Source of the DNA: an uncultured Dehalococcoidia bacterium
Lineage (GTDB): Bacteria; Chloroflexota; Dehalococcoidia; Tepidiformales; Tepidiformaceae
NCBI GenBank assembly: GCA_937864275.1
Contig: CALMIW010000288.1
Span: 1-12,903 of the forward strand
Reading direction: 5' to 3'
DNA: 12,903 nucleotides
Under the pieces are notes generated by a model, which was not told the DNA's origin, ran no database searches, and was given only the letters and a program-made list of their open reading frames with translations. Shown here one piece after another: positions 1-6,560 of this stretch (position 1 is the first letter of the stretch; each line of letters opens with the position of its first letter). The position numbers and the translations under genes are program-made.

Positions 1-539
1 TCGGTCCGGCGGCCGCGGTGATCGAGACCTCGCCCTGGCACCTCCTCCAGCTCGCCTTCGACACGGGCACGACCGGTGACGACCGCCTGGTCGTTGCCAG
101 CTACATGCTCTACCTGTTCATCCTCGGGCTCATCATGATCTACCACCCCCTGGATTCGAAGACGGACCTCGTCGCGGCCGTAGGTATGGCCATGACCTTC
201 TTCCTCTACTTCTGCTCGCCGGGCTACCACCCGTGGTACATCATCTGGTGCCTGCCGTTCGCAGCGATGTCGAACCGGCGCTGGCTCATGGTCGGCGGGG
301 TAGCCTTCACGCTCGCGGCCTTCCTGCCGATCCTGGCGCTCAACTGGCGGATAACGCTTGGCCAGACGTGGAACCTGAGTAACCCGGTCGAGTGGTTCAC
401 CGTCACCATGTGGCTCGCCACGGCGGCGGCGGCCTACCTGGGATGGCGCGGAAAGGACTGGACCAGCTTCAGCCGCCCGGCGGTCGCGAAGTCCGGCCCG
501 AAGTTCGCGCCGCGGCAGCGGAAGCGCGCCGGCGCCTGA
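1..539 (+). CDS. Multi-pass membrane glycosyltransferase, C-terminal part (GT87/MptB-like)
   Basis: The reading frame is already open at the first base of the window, so only the C-terminal part, about 178 residues, is visible. The segment has several hydrophobic spans (around SYMLYLFILGLIMIY, then AVGMAMTFFLYF, then a run after the WLMV motif, then WFTVTMWLATAAAAYLG) and a basic cytoplasmic tail ending in RQRKRAGA. The motif YHPWYIIWCLPFAA resembles the PWY-x-x-W-x-LP element of polyprenyl-phosphate-dependent mannosyl/glucosyltransferases (GT87, MptB, DUF2029-like). Such enzymes transfer a sugar from a lipid-linked donor on the outer face of the membrane. It converges on the flippase gene with 28 bases between the stop codons. 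An in-frame GTG at 18 is not the true start, because the upstream codons are coding-like. The family assignment is moderate; membrane glycosyltransferase is the safe level. Confidence 0.6.
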   Translation, partial: GPAAAVIETSPWHLLQLAFDTGTTGDDRLVVASYMLYLFILGLIMIYHPLDSKTDLVAAVGMAMTFFLYFCSPGYHPWYIIWCLPFAAMSNRRWLMVGGVAFTLAAFLPILALNWRITLGQTWNLSNPVEWFTVTMWLATAAAAYLGWRGKDWTSFSRPAVAKSGPKFAPRQRKRAGA

Positions 540-547
540 GCCTCCCG

Positions 548-558
548 CCCCGTTGGGG
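548..558. terminator. Possible small bidirectional stem-loop between convergent genes
   Basis: CCCC-GTT-GGGG lies in the 28-base gap between two convergent stop codons and is followed by TCTT on the plus strand. The stem has only 4 bp and there is no real T tract, so this is a weak candidate. Nothing better is visible in this gap. Confidence 0.2.
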
Positions 559-567
559 TCTTACTCG

Positions 568-1938
568 CTATGGCGCGGGACGATCGCCACGCTGTTCGCC
601 CCGCTTGATGCCGAACACCCTCTCCGCCAGCGCCCGGGCGACCGCCAGCGCCGTCGCGACGATCTGCCTTGCCAGTTCCACGTAGGCGCTGAGGTCGGCC
701 CGCCGGACGCGCCAGAGCTCGGAGAACGGCAATCCGCTCCGCCTCAGAAAGAACGACACCGAGACGGCTGATGCGAGGCCATAGCTCAGCGTGGTGGCCC
801 AGGCGGCGCCCGTGGTCCCGTAGACCGGAATGAGCAGGAGCCCGCCCACGACGGAGATAGCGATCGACAACAACCCGATGACCATCGGGAAGGCAGGCCG
901 CCCTCGATGGTTGACGAAGTACAGGTTTATCAGGCCCTGTGGAGCAAAGAGCGCCGTCCCCAGGCAGAGTATCCGCAATGGCGTGCTCGCCCCGGCGTAG
1001 GCCTGGCCGAAGGCGAGCTCGATCAGGGGCGGCCCGATGAGCGCTGCCGAGAGCCCGCCGCCGATCACCACGAGAACGGTGTGCCGGATACCGGTCGCGG
1101 TGAGCCGGGCCGCCTCGGAAGGTTCGCCGCGGCCGACGCGGGCGAACGAAGCCAGGGTAATGGCCGACGAGAACAGCCAGAGCCCCTCCGCGACTGCAAT
1201 GGCCGAGGAATAGATACCCGCTCCCTCCTTGCCGTCGAGCCGGATCACCAGGATCTGGTCGACCCGGTAGTTCAGGAGGCCTACCACGCTGCCCGCGCCC
1301 GTGACCGCCGAGAAACGGACCATGCGCTTCATCAGGGCCGGGTCCGGGCGGTGGCTCAGCACCCACGCCCACCACGACCGCCCGAACAGGGCGATGGGCA
1401 GCAGCGAAGCGTACTGGGCGAACGTCCACGCCTGGAGCGCGCTCTCCGCGGTGCGGTGGCCAAGGACACCGAGCCACAGCCCGAGGCTGGCCAGCGCCAG
1501 CATGACGGGGATATCACCGGCCAGGTTGTACTTCACCACGGAGTTCTGGCCGAGGATGACGCCGAGCGAGGTGTTGCGGATCACCGCGGGAGCGGTCGAA
1601 GCGATAGCGAGGAACACGACCTGACCGTCTTCCCCGCTGACGAACAACCTCGTGCCGAGGGCGAGCAACAGCAGGACGCCCGCGAGCGGCAGGATGAGGA
1701 TGAGGGCGTTGGCGGCGACTTCGGCGGCCTCGCGCTTCTGGTTGGAGACGAAGTAGCCGGTGGCGCTGCTCAGGCTGGAGATGCCGCCGATCGCCGAGGT
1801 GAGCACGATCGCCGTCGCGTACACGCCACGGTCTTCGACCGAAAGCGTGCGCGCGGTGAGGACTCCGATGAGCCCCCACATGAGGATGTCGCCCACCCTG
1901 AAGGCGAGCGAAACGAGGCTCCCGGTGGCGATGCCCAC
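568..1938 (-). CDS. Polysaccharide flippase (Wzx/MATE-like, oligosaccharide translocase family)
   Basis: This 456-residue protein is almost entirely hydrophobic, with about 12-14 predicted membrane segments, and has the usual length of Wzx/RfbX-type flippases. The N-terminus (LAFRVGDILMWGLIGVLTART, then VEDRGVYATAIVL) matches the conserved opening of this family, where an A-R-x-L-x-x-x-D-x-G-x-Y pattern follows the first helix. The family moves undecaprenyl-linked glycan units across the inner membrane. The start is GTG at 1938; upstream codons are open to about 1996 but contain no ATG, GTG or TTG. No convincing Shine-Dalgarno is seen, so translation may be coupled to the SGNH gene, whose stop lies 16 bases upstream. 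It is the last gene of the three-gene minus-strand glycan operon. The basic tail (around RVFGIKRGEQRGDRP) is cytoplasmic by expectation. Confidence 0.85.
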   Translation of the reverse strand: MGIATGSLVSLAFRVGDILMWGLIGVLTARTLSVEDRGVYATAIVLTSAIGGISSLSSATGYFVSNQKREAAEVAANALILILPLAGVLLLLALGTRLFVSGEDGQVVFLAIASTAPAVIRNTSLGVILGQNSVVKYNLAGDIPVMLALASLGLWLGVLGHRTAESALQAWTFAQYASLLPIALFGRSWWAWVLSHRPDPALMKRMVRFSAVTGAGSVVGLLNYRVDQILVIRLDGKEGAGIYSSAIAVAEGLWLFSSAITLASFARVGRGEPSEAARLTATGIRHTVLVVIGGGLSAALIGPPLIELAFGQAYAGASTPLRILCLGTALFAPQGLINLYFVNHRGRPAFPMVIGLLSIAISVVGGLLLIPVYGTTGAAWATTLSYGLASAVSVSFFLRRSGLPFSELWRVRRADLSAYVELARQIVATALAVARALAERVFGIKRGEQRGDRPAP

Positions 1939-1954
1939 AGGGGAATAGTAGGCC

Positions 1955-2746
1955 TTAGCGGGCTCCGGGCGATTGGACCGGAGGGGCGGGACTCATGCCT
2001 TCGAGATGCTTGCGCCAGGCTTCCACCATGCCCTGCGCTTCGAACTCGCCCTGCTGCGCTTGGCCGGCGGCGTTGGCATGGAAACGGTCTGCCTGGTACA
2101 CGCTCCTGTCGTACTTCCGCTTATCCGACTTCGAAAGGAGCGGGACGCTCAGTTCGGCGCAGATCTTCTCCATCCCCGCCCGGAACTGGGCACGGCGCGC
2201 GTCGTTGCGCACCGCCACCTTCTTCGGAAGCTCCGGCCGATCCCTCCCGCCGCGAGAACCGCGGACGACGAGGACGGTGTCTTCATGCCGCAAGACGCGT
2301 CGGATGACCGCCTCCATGTTCGCAAGGCAGTACTCCACGGGCAGGTGGGTATCGCCGCCGATGGTCGCCTGTGCGACGTAGCGGAACTTGGGGAAGACCG
2401 GGTTGAAGGCGAGCCATGGCTGCCTGGCCGCCCTGAATCCCGAGTCGCCCACAGACTGGCCGGCACGGCCGAGCCAGCCGAGCTTGCGACGCACCCGCGC
2501 CGGCACAGACTCGTAGGCATACCAGAAGCTGTTTGGCTTCAGGAGGACGATATCGGGGCGGTACTGAACGACCCAGCGTTCGACGCTGTCGGGAAGGTCG
2601 TCCGCCGGCCAGATGACCTTGCGGATGGTTTCGACCGGCTCGCCGAACGCGGCTTCCATTGCGGCTTCGACCGCCCGGTAGCTGCGGTCGCTATCGCTGA
2701 CATCGCCGGCGAAGTCGTTGCTGTTGGTGAGCCTGAGGATGCGCAT
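1955..2746 (-). CDS. SGNH/GDSL-like hydrolase, probable glycan O-acyl esterase or related
   Basis: This 263-residue protein has the SGNH order of motifs in divergent form. Block I is near residues 5-14 (LRLTNSNDFAG, Ser9 aligning with the Ser of GDS). An Asn follows strand 3 (DIVLLKPNSFW, Asn72), and block V is DRFHANAAG with Asp220 and His223 as the likely Asp-x-x-His pair. The first residues are a beta strand, not a signal peptide, so the enzyme is probably cytoplasmic. It lies between a GT4 glycosyltransferase (stop 12 bases upstream of this ATG) and a flippase. Such placement suggests that it adds or removes acyl groups on a lipid-linked glycan, which is inference. The ATG at 2746 begins directly at the beta strand. 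A GGG adjoining the upstream TAG is the only ribosome-binding candidate. The classic GDS triad is not preserved, so substrate and activity are open. Confidence 0.6.
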   Translation of the reverse strand: MRILRLTNSNDFAGDVSDSDRSYRAVEAAMEAAFGEPVETIRKVIWPADDLPDSVERWVVQYRPDIVLLKPNSFWYAYESVPARVRRKLGWLGRAGQSVGDSGFRAARQPWLAFNPVFPKFRYVAQATIGGDTHLPVEYCLANMEAVIRRVLRHEDTVLVVRGSRGGRDRPELPKKVAVRNDARRAQFRAGMEKICAELSVPLLSKSDKRKYDRSVYQADRFHANAAGQAQQGEFEAQGMVEAWRKHLEGMSPAPPVQSPGAR

Positions 2747-2758
2747 CAGCGCGCGATG

Positions 2759-3880
2759 CTACCCAGCAGCGGCTTTCCGCGCGATAGCCATGGCGTAGGC
2801 ATCGAGCAGCGCAACGCGAACCACTTCGGGGGAGAATGCCCGGGCCCGCTCGAGCCCCGCCGTTGCCATCGCCGGGCGTTCGGAGAGGGCGCGGACGATC
2901 GCCCCGGCGAGGCGCCGCGGGAAATCCTCTCCCGAGAGCGTCACGACGATGCCCGCTCCACCGGCCACCTCGGGGAGGGCGCCGCCATCGGAGGCCACCA
3001 CCGGGAGCCCGCAGGCCATCGCCTCGATCACCGGCACGCCGAAGCCTTCGGCCAGGCTCGGCTGGACGAGCACATCGGAGGCGGCGTACACGAGCGCCAG
3101 GTGCTCCTCGCTCAGCGAGCGCAATTGCGTGGTCCGCGAGAGGACGCCGAGTCCTCGCGCGCGGCTGAGATTCGCCCCGGACAGCGGCGGTCCAACACGC
3201 ACGGGGTTTGCGTGCGCGAGCGCAGGTCGCGCCATCGCATCCAGCAGGGCCGGGGCGTTCTTGTAGGCGCGGTCGTTCCCGACGGCGAGCACGCGCGGAC
3301 CGGCGGGCAGGCCTATCTCGGCCGCCGAAAGCGCGGCCTCGGCTTCTTCGCGCGGGGCCGGGACGAACACGCCACGGACCACGTTCGGGACAACGGGCAC
3401 CGCTTCCCGGGAGAAACCCAGCTCGGCAGCCAGCTGGCCGCGGGTGAAGTCCGAGACCGCGGCGACCACATCCGCCTCCCGCAACGCACCCATGGGGCGC
3501 CGCAGGAAGGCGCGCTTCACGGCGGATTCGAACCGGCCCGCGTAGTAGCCAGGTGTCGTGAAGGGCATCAGGTCGTGGCAGGTGACGACGACCGGGGCGT
3601 TCGCACGGAACCGCCGGGCATGGTGGGCGAGCGCCTGGTCGGTCAGGTGCACGACGTCGTAGGCGCCGTTCTCCGCCGACCGGATGGCAGGCTGGCGAGT
3701 CCAGCGGCCCAGCGCCGCCGAGGCGAGAGAGGGAGGGTTGAACCACGGCGCCTCGACGGATTCGACGGCGATGCCCGCCGCGAGCAGCATGGCTTCCAGT
3801 GAGGACGCATAGGATCCGATGCTCCGCCAGCGCTCTCCCGCGAAGGGCCGGACGAGCAGGACGCGCTGGATTTCGGCCAT
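2759..3880 (-). CDS. GT4-family (GT-B fold) glycosyltransferase
   Basis: With the ATG at 3880 the product is 373 residues, typical for GT4 enzymes, which use nucleotide-sugar donors at the inner face of the membrane. The donor-side Rossmann domain begins near residue 196 (RVLAVGNDRAYKN, with Lys207). The hallmark E-x7-E motif is present (Glu278 and Glu286 in EGFGVPVIEAMACGLPVVAS), followed by GALPEVAGGAG. The N-terminal domain starts with a beta strand (QRVLLVRPF) and has HDLMPFTTPGYY near 102-113, as in mannosyl/rhamnosyl transferases of this family. The frame stays open upstream into the oppositely oriented tRNA gene, so a longer start at 4009 is rejected. The 3880 ATG fits the domain start, although its Shine-Dalgarno is poor. 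It is the first gene of the glycan operon. The sugar specificity cannot be read from the sequence. Confidence 0.9.
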   Translation of the reverse strand: MAEIQRVLLVRPFAGERWRSIGSYASSLEAMLLAAGIAVESVEAPWFNPPSLASAALGRWTRQPAIRSAENGAYDVVHLTDQALAHHARRFRANAPVVVTCHDLMPFTTPGYYAGRFESAVKRAFLRRPMGALREADVVAAVSDFTRGQLAAELGFSREAVPVVPNVVRGVFVPAPREEAEAALSAAEIGLPAGPRVLAVGNDRAYKNAPALLDAMARPALAHANPVRVGPPLSGANLSRARGLGVLSRTTQLRSLSEEHLALVYAASDVLVQPSLAEGFGVPVIEAMACGLPVVASDGGALPEVAGGAGIVVTLSGEDFPRRLAGAIVRALSERPAMATAGLERARAFSPEVVRVALLDAYAMAIARKAAAG

Positions 3881-3925
3881 CGGGCGATGGTACGTCTTCG
3901 CAGCATGAAGAACGAAGGCCGAGGA

Positions 3926-3943
3926 TTTGCTAGGATCTGCGGA
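3926..3943 (+). promoter_or_regulatory. Candidate extended -10 promoter for tRNA-Gly
   Basis: TGC-TAGGAT (TGn at 3928-3930, hexamer 3931-3936) fits an extended -10 element for the housekeeping sigma factor. It would start transcription near A3943. No good -35 is visible 17 bases upstream. This is the only -10-like element I see in the 92-base divergent gap between the GT4 start and the tRNA. Confidence 0.35.
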
Positions 3944-3965
3944 CGGGCCGTCTGCGGCCCGTTTT
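3943..3965 (+). terminator. Perfect 8-bp hairpin with T tract in the tRNA-Gly leader
   Basis: ACGGGCCG (3943-3950), loop TCTG, CGGCCCGT (3955-3962), continuing as TTT to 3965. It has the form of an intrinsic terminator on the plus strand, but there is no plus-strand gene upstream for it to terminate. It begins at the predicted start of the tRNA transcript, so it may be an attenuator, a 5'-leader structure or an RNA-processing signal. The structure is seen directly; the role is unknown. Confidence 0.45.
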
Positions 3966-3972
3966 CCCGGGA

Positions 3973-4046
3973 GCGGGCGTGGCGTAATGGTAGCGCGCGA
4001 CCCTTCCAAGGTTGAGGCGCGGGTTCGATTCCCGCCGCCCGCTCCA
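3973..4046 (+). tRNA. tRNA-Gly (anticodon UCC), with encoded CCA
   Basis: A complete cloverleaf can be drawn. The acceptor GCGGGCG (3973-3979) pairs with CGCCCGC (4036-4042). The D stem GCGT pairs with GCGC, with loop AATGGTA. The anticodon stem CGACC/GGTTG carries loop CTTCCAA with anticodon TCC at 4005-4007. The variable loop is AGGC, and the T arm GCGGG-TTCGATT-CCCGC. The discriminator is U4043, followed by encoded CCA at 4044-4046. The anticodon reads GGA and GGG glycine codons. No terminator is visible in the 44 bases before the downstream hydrolase gene, so the tRNA may be cut out of a tRNA-mRNA transcript. Confidence 0.97.
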
Positions 4047-4090
4047 GAACTGTTTCACCATCTTCCAGCCATCGGTCAGGGGGCCACTCG

Positions 4091-5017
4091 ATGACCAGCC
4101 CGATAGCCGCACCGGCGGCTTTCGTGACCTACCCCGGCGCGGTTCGCCCCGCCCGGCACCACTGGGTGGATTCCTACGGTGTGAACATCGCGGTCTGCGA
4201 ATGGGGCGCCGTAGAAAACCCGCCGCTCTTCCTGGTCCACGGCGGCTCCGATTTCGCGGGCACGTTCGATGTCTTCGCACCGCTCCTTGCCGAGGCAGGC
4301 TGGCGGGTCATCGCCTTGGATCCTCGCGGCCATGGCGACTCGGACCACGCCCCCCTCTACAGCTGGGACGCCGACGTCCGCGACGCCCTCTCCGTACTCG
4401 ATGCCATCACCCCCGACCCGGTACCGGTGATCGCCCATTCGAAGGGCGGCGGCATGATGCTCCAGCTCGCCGAGGCGCTCCCGCTCCGTATGTCGAAGTT
4501 GGTCGTGATCGACGGCCTGCCCTCGCCGGAACCCCACCCGGACGTCTCGGACCACGAACAGCGGCGCTTCACCAGCAAGAACCTCGCCGACTGGCTCGAC
4601 CACCGGCGCAACGCCGCGGCGAACTTCCGCAAGCCGGGCACCCTGGAGGAACTCGCCAGGCGGCGCAAACGGATGAACCCGCGCCTCTCCGACGAGTGGC
4701 TGCTGTACCTGGCGAGCATCGGCGCGCGCAAGGACGCCGACGGCTGGCGCTGGAAGCTCGACCCTGCCATCCGCTTTGGCGGCTTCGGCCCCTGGCGGCC
4801 CGACTGGTCGATGTCCCGGCTGAAGACCCTTCCCGTTCCGCTCCTTGGCCTCACGGCGACGGTCGAAGAGGAGATGGGCTGGGGCACGAACCACAAGGCG
4901 CTCGAACCCCTCCTGCCCCCGGGCGGGCGGCTCGTCCCGTTTGAGGCCACCGGCCACTTCATCCACATCGAGCATCCCCGGCGCGTCGCCGACATGGTCC
5001 TGGACTTCCTCGGATGA
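4091..5017 (+). CDS. Alpha/beta-hydrolase fold enzyme
   Basis: This 308-residue protein has the canonical alpha/beta-hydrolase order of elements: oxyanion-region HGG (His50-Gly52) after the strand PPLFLV, then LDPRGHGDSD (76-85), then the nucleophile elbow AHSKGG with Ser117, and a late TGHFIHIEHP with His289 as the likely catalytic His. A helical cap containing many Arg/Lys residues (about 155-215) sits between the elbow and the C-terminal strands. The catalytic acid is not obvious; Glu259/Glu260 or Asp141 are candidates. The family includes esterases, lipases, epoxide hydrolases and C-C hydrolases, so no substrate is named. The ATG at 4091 is preceded by AGGGGG at 4078-4083, with 7 bases of spacing. 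It follows the tRNA by 44 bases and overlaps the next, related gene by 4 bp (ATGA), so the two proteins are probably made together. Confidence 0.88.
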   Translation: MTSPIAAPAAFVTYPGAVRPARHHWVDSYGVNIAVCEWGAVENPPLFLVHGGSDFAGTFDVFAPLLAEAGWRVIALDPRGHGDSDHAPLYSWDADVRDALSVLDAITPDPVPVIAHSKGGGMMLQLAEALPLRMSKLVVIDGLPSPEPHPDVSDHEQRRFTSKNLADWLDHRRNAAANFRKPGTLEELARRRKRMNPRLSDEWLLYLASIGARKDADGWRWKLDPAIRFGGFGPWRPDWSMSRLKTLPVPLLGLTATVEEEMGWGTNHKALEPLLPPGGRLVPFEATGHFIHIEHPRRVADMVLDFLG

Positions 5018-5664
5018 CCGTCTTCATCACGCACAACCAGGTGAAGCTCGCCCTGCACACCCTGCGCGAGGGCGACGGCCCCTCGCTCCTGCTCCTCCAC
5101 GCCCTCGGGGAGCACTCGCCGGCGGCAGTCCCGCCGGAGTTCGCGCAATGGCCGGGACGGGTGTTCGCGCTCGATTTCACCGGACATGGCGCTTCGACCG
5201 TTCCCGGTGGCGGCGGCTACACCGCCGAAGTCCTGATGGGCGACGCAGACGCGGCCCTCTGGATGACCGGTCCGGCGTCCCTGGCCGGCCGGGGGCTCGG
5301 CGCCTACCTCGCCCTGCTCATCGCCGGCGGCCGGCCCGAACTGGTGCGAGGCGCCATCCTGCTCGATGGAGCCGGACTGGCGGGCGGCGGCGACAAGCCC
5401 GGGCCGCTCAGCATCCGCGGCGTCCCCGGGCACGGCAAGGCGCCCGACCCGTTCGCGCTCGTGGAACTCGCCTCCGACCTGCGGCCGCCGGATTATGTCT
5501 CGCGGTTCGCGGAGCTCGCCGCCGAGCACTCTGGCCTGGACCCGGCCATCGCCGTGTGCTGCAAGGCACGGCCAGACTGGCTGAAGGCAGTGGTGGCAAC
5601 CAGGGGAGCGCGGGAGCTGGACCTTGCGGATGCGATGACGACGTACGCCACAGGCGGACGCTGA
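5014..5664 (+). CDS. Alpha/beta-hydrolase-like protein with Gly at the nucleophile position (possible pseudoenzyme)
   Basis: This 216-residue protein is a short alpha/beta-hydrolase-like protein. It keeps the strand PSLLLLHALGEHS (His29 in the oxyanion region) and the LDFTGHGAST turn (53-61). The expected G-x-S-x-G elbow reads Gly92-Arg-Gly94-Leu-Gly96, so the Ser nucleophile is replaced by Gly (codon GGG at 5293-5295). The C-terminal part is short and no late Gly-His motif is seen, so neither Ser nor His of the triad is apparent. It is about 90 residues shorter than its upstream neighbour and starts within that gene's stop codon (ATGA), the classic arrangement for translational coupling. The pair could form a heteromer with one active and one inactive subunit; that is inference. 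It ends 8 bases from the convergent flgL stop. Alternatives are an enzyme with another nucleophile or a binding protein. Confidence 0.7.
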   Translation: MTVFITHNQVKLALHTLREGDGPSLLLLHALGEHSPAAVPPEFAQWPGRVFALDFTGHGASTVPGGGGYTAEVLMGDADAALWMTGPASLAGRGLGAYLALLIAGGRPELVRGAILLDGAGLAGGGDKPGPLSIRGVPGHGKAPDPFALVELASDLRPPDYVSRFAELAAEHSGLDPAIAVCCKARPDWLKAVVATRGARELDLADAMTTYATGGR

Positions 5665-5672
5665 GCTCGCCC

Positions 5673-6557
5673 CTAAAGGTAGTTCAGCAGCGACATGTTC
5701 GCGGTCTTGCCGATCGCTCCCAGCGCGGCCTGGAGCGCGTTCTGCGCTGCCGTGAACTGGATGATCGTCTCGCTGATGTCGATGTCCTCGATCGAAGCCC
5801 GCAACTCCTGCAGGTTCGTGTCCGTGTCGAGCGAGCGGCTCGTGGTCGACTCAAACCGGTTCAGTCGTGCGCCGACATCGGCGCGAGCGTCCAGCACGCT
5901 GTTCAACGCCCGGTCGATATCCGCGATCGAGGAGTTGATCGTCGTGGTCGGTGCGTTCGCGTTCAGGTTATCCCGCAGGTCGATGAGGTCGGCGAACATG
6001 TCTTCGAACACCTGGTCGCCGATGACGTTGACGGCGACCGCGTCCTGGGCCGAAACCTGGCGGATGCGCTGGCCGGTGTCGCCCTGCCAGGTCACGGCCG
6101 CCGGCGGGTTCCCGGCCACCTGGTAGGCGGCCGTCTGCGTCTGGTGGCCGCTGAAGATGTAGGCGCCGCCGAAGTTCGTGTTCGCCACCTGTGCCAGTTG
6201 CTGGATAAGCTGGTTCATCTCGGTGGCGATGCTCGTCTTCTCGTTTGGGCCGAGGGTGCCGGTCGAACCCTGGACGGTGAGTTCCCGGGCGCGCTGCAGC
6301 AACTCCGTGGCACTGTTCAGCGCCGACTCGGTCACATTCAGGAACGCCGTGCCGTTCTCGAGGTTGCGGCGCATCTGCGATTCGAACGCGATGTTCTTGC
6401 GGTGCTGCATCGCGAGCGCGGCCCCCGTGGGGTCGTCGCTGGCCCGGTCGATGCGACGGTTGGTGGAAAGCTGCCGCTGGACGCGGTCGGCGCGCTCGGT
6501 CGCGTCGGAGAGATAGCGCACCTGGTTGTGCGTGCGGGACTGTTCGCTGAGTCGCAT
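5673..6557 (-). CDS. flgL: Flagellar hook-filament junction protein FlgL (HAP3)
   Basis: This 294-residue protein is a flagellin-like hook-associated protein that sits between FlgK and the filament outside the cell. The N-terminal flagellin domain shows QLSTNRRIDRASDDPTGAAL (30-48, matching the family's I-x-R-x-SDDP motif). A helix of the type ALNSATELLQRARELTVQGS follows, then GAYIFSGHQT. The C-terminal helix has TAAQNALQAALGAIGKT and ends in SLLNYL, as FlgL and flagellins do. It is near the usual length (about 300). It follows flgK by 3 bases and has only a weak ribosome site (GGTGGGAT), so coupling to flgK is likely. It is the last gene of the flagellar operon, and no fliW or csrA follows. 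The 8-base gap to the convergent hydrolase holds no terminator. Confidence 0.93.
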   Translation of the reverse strand: MRLSEQSRTHNQVRYLSDATERADRVQRQLSTNRRIDRASDDPTGAALAMQHRKNIAFESQMRRNLENGTAFLNVTESALNSATELLQRARELTVQGSTGTLGPNEKTSIATEMNQLIQQLAQVANTNFGGAYIFSGHQTQTAAYQVAGNPPAAVTWQGDTGQRIRQVSAQDAVAVNVIGDQVFEDMFADLIDLRDNLNANAPTTTINSSIADIDRALNSVLDARADVGARLNRFESTTSRSLDTDTNLQELRASIEDIDISETIIQFTAAQNALQAALGAIGKTANMSLLNYL

Positions 6558-6560
6558 GGC

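Noticed and set aside
1973..3802. A 609-codon plus-strand open frame opposite the SGNH and GT4 genes
   Set aside because: Composition is His/Arg/Gly-rich and domain-free, as expected for a shadow of high-GC genes on the other strand.
3881..4009. Longer N-terminus of the GT4 glycosyltransferase starting inside the tRNA gene
   Set aside because: The extra 43 residues have no family similarity and would overlap the tRNA. The ATG at 3880 starts at the expected first beta strand.
3973..4046. tRNA-Gly as an attachment site for a genomic island
   Set aside because: I see no integrase and no direct repeat of the tRNA 3' end within the window, and base use is similar on both sides.
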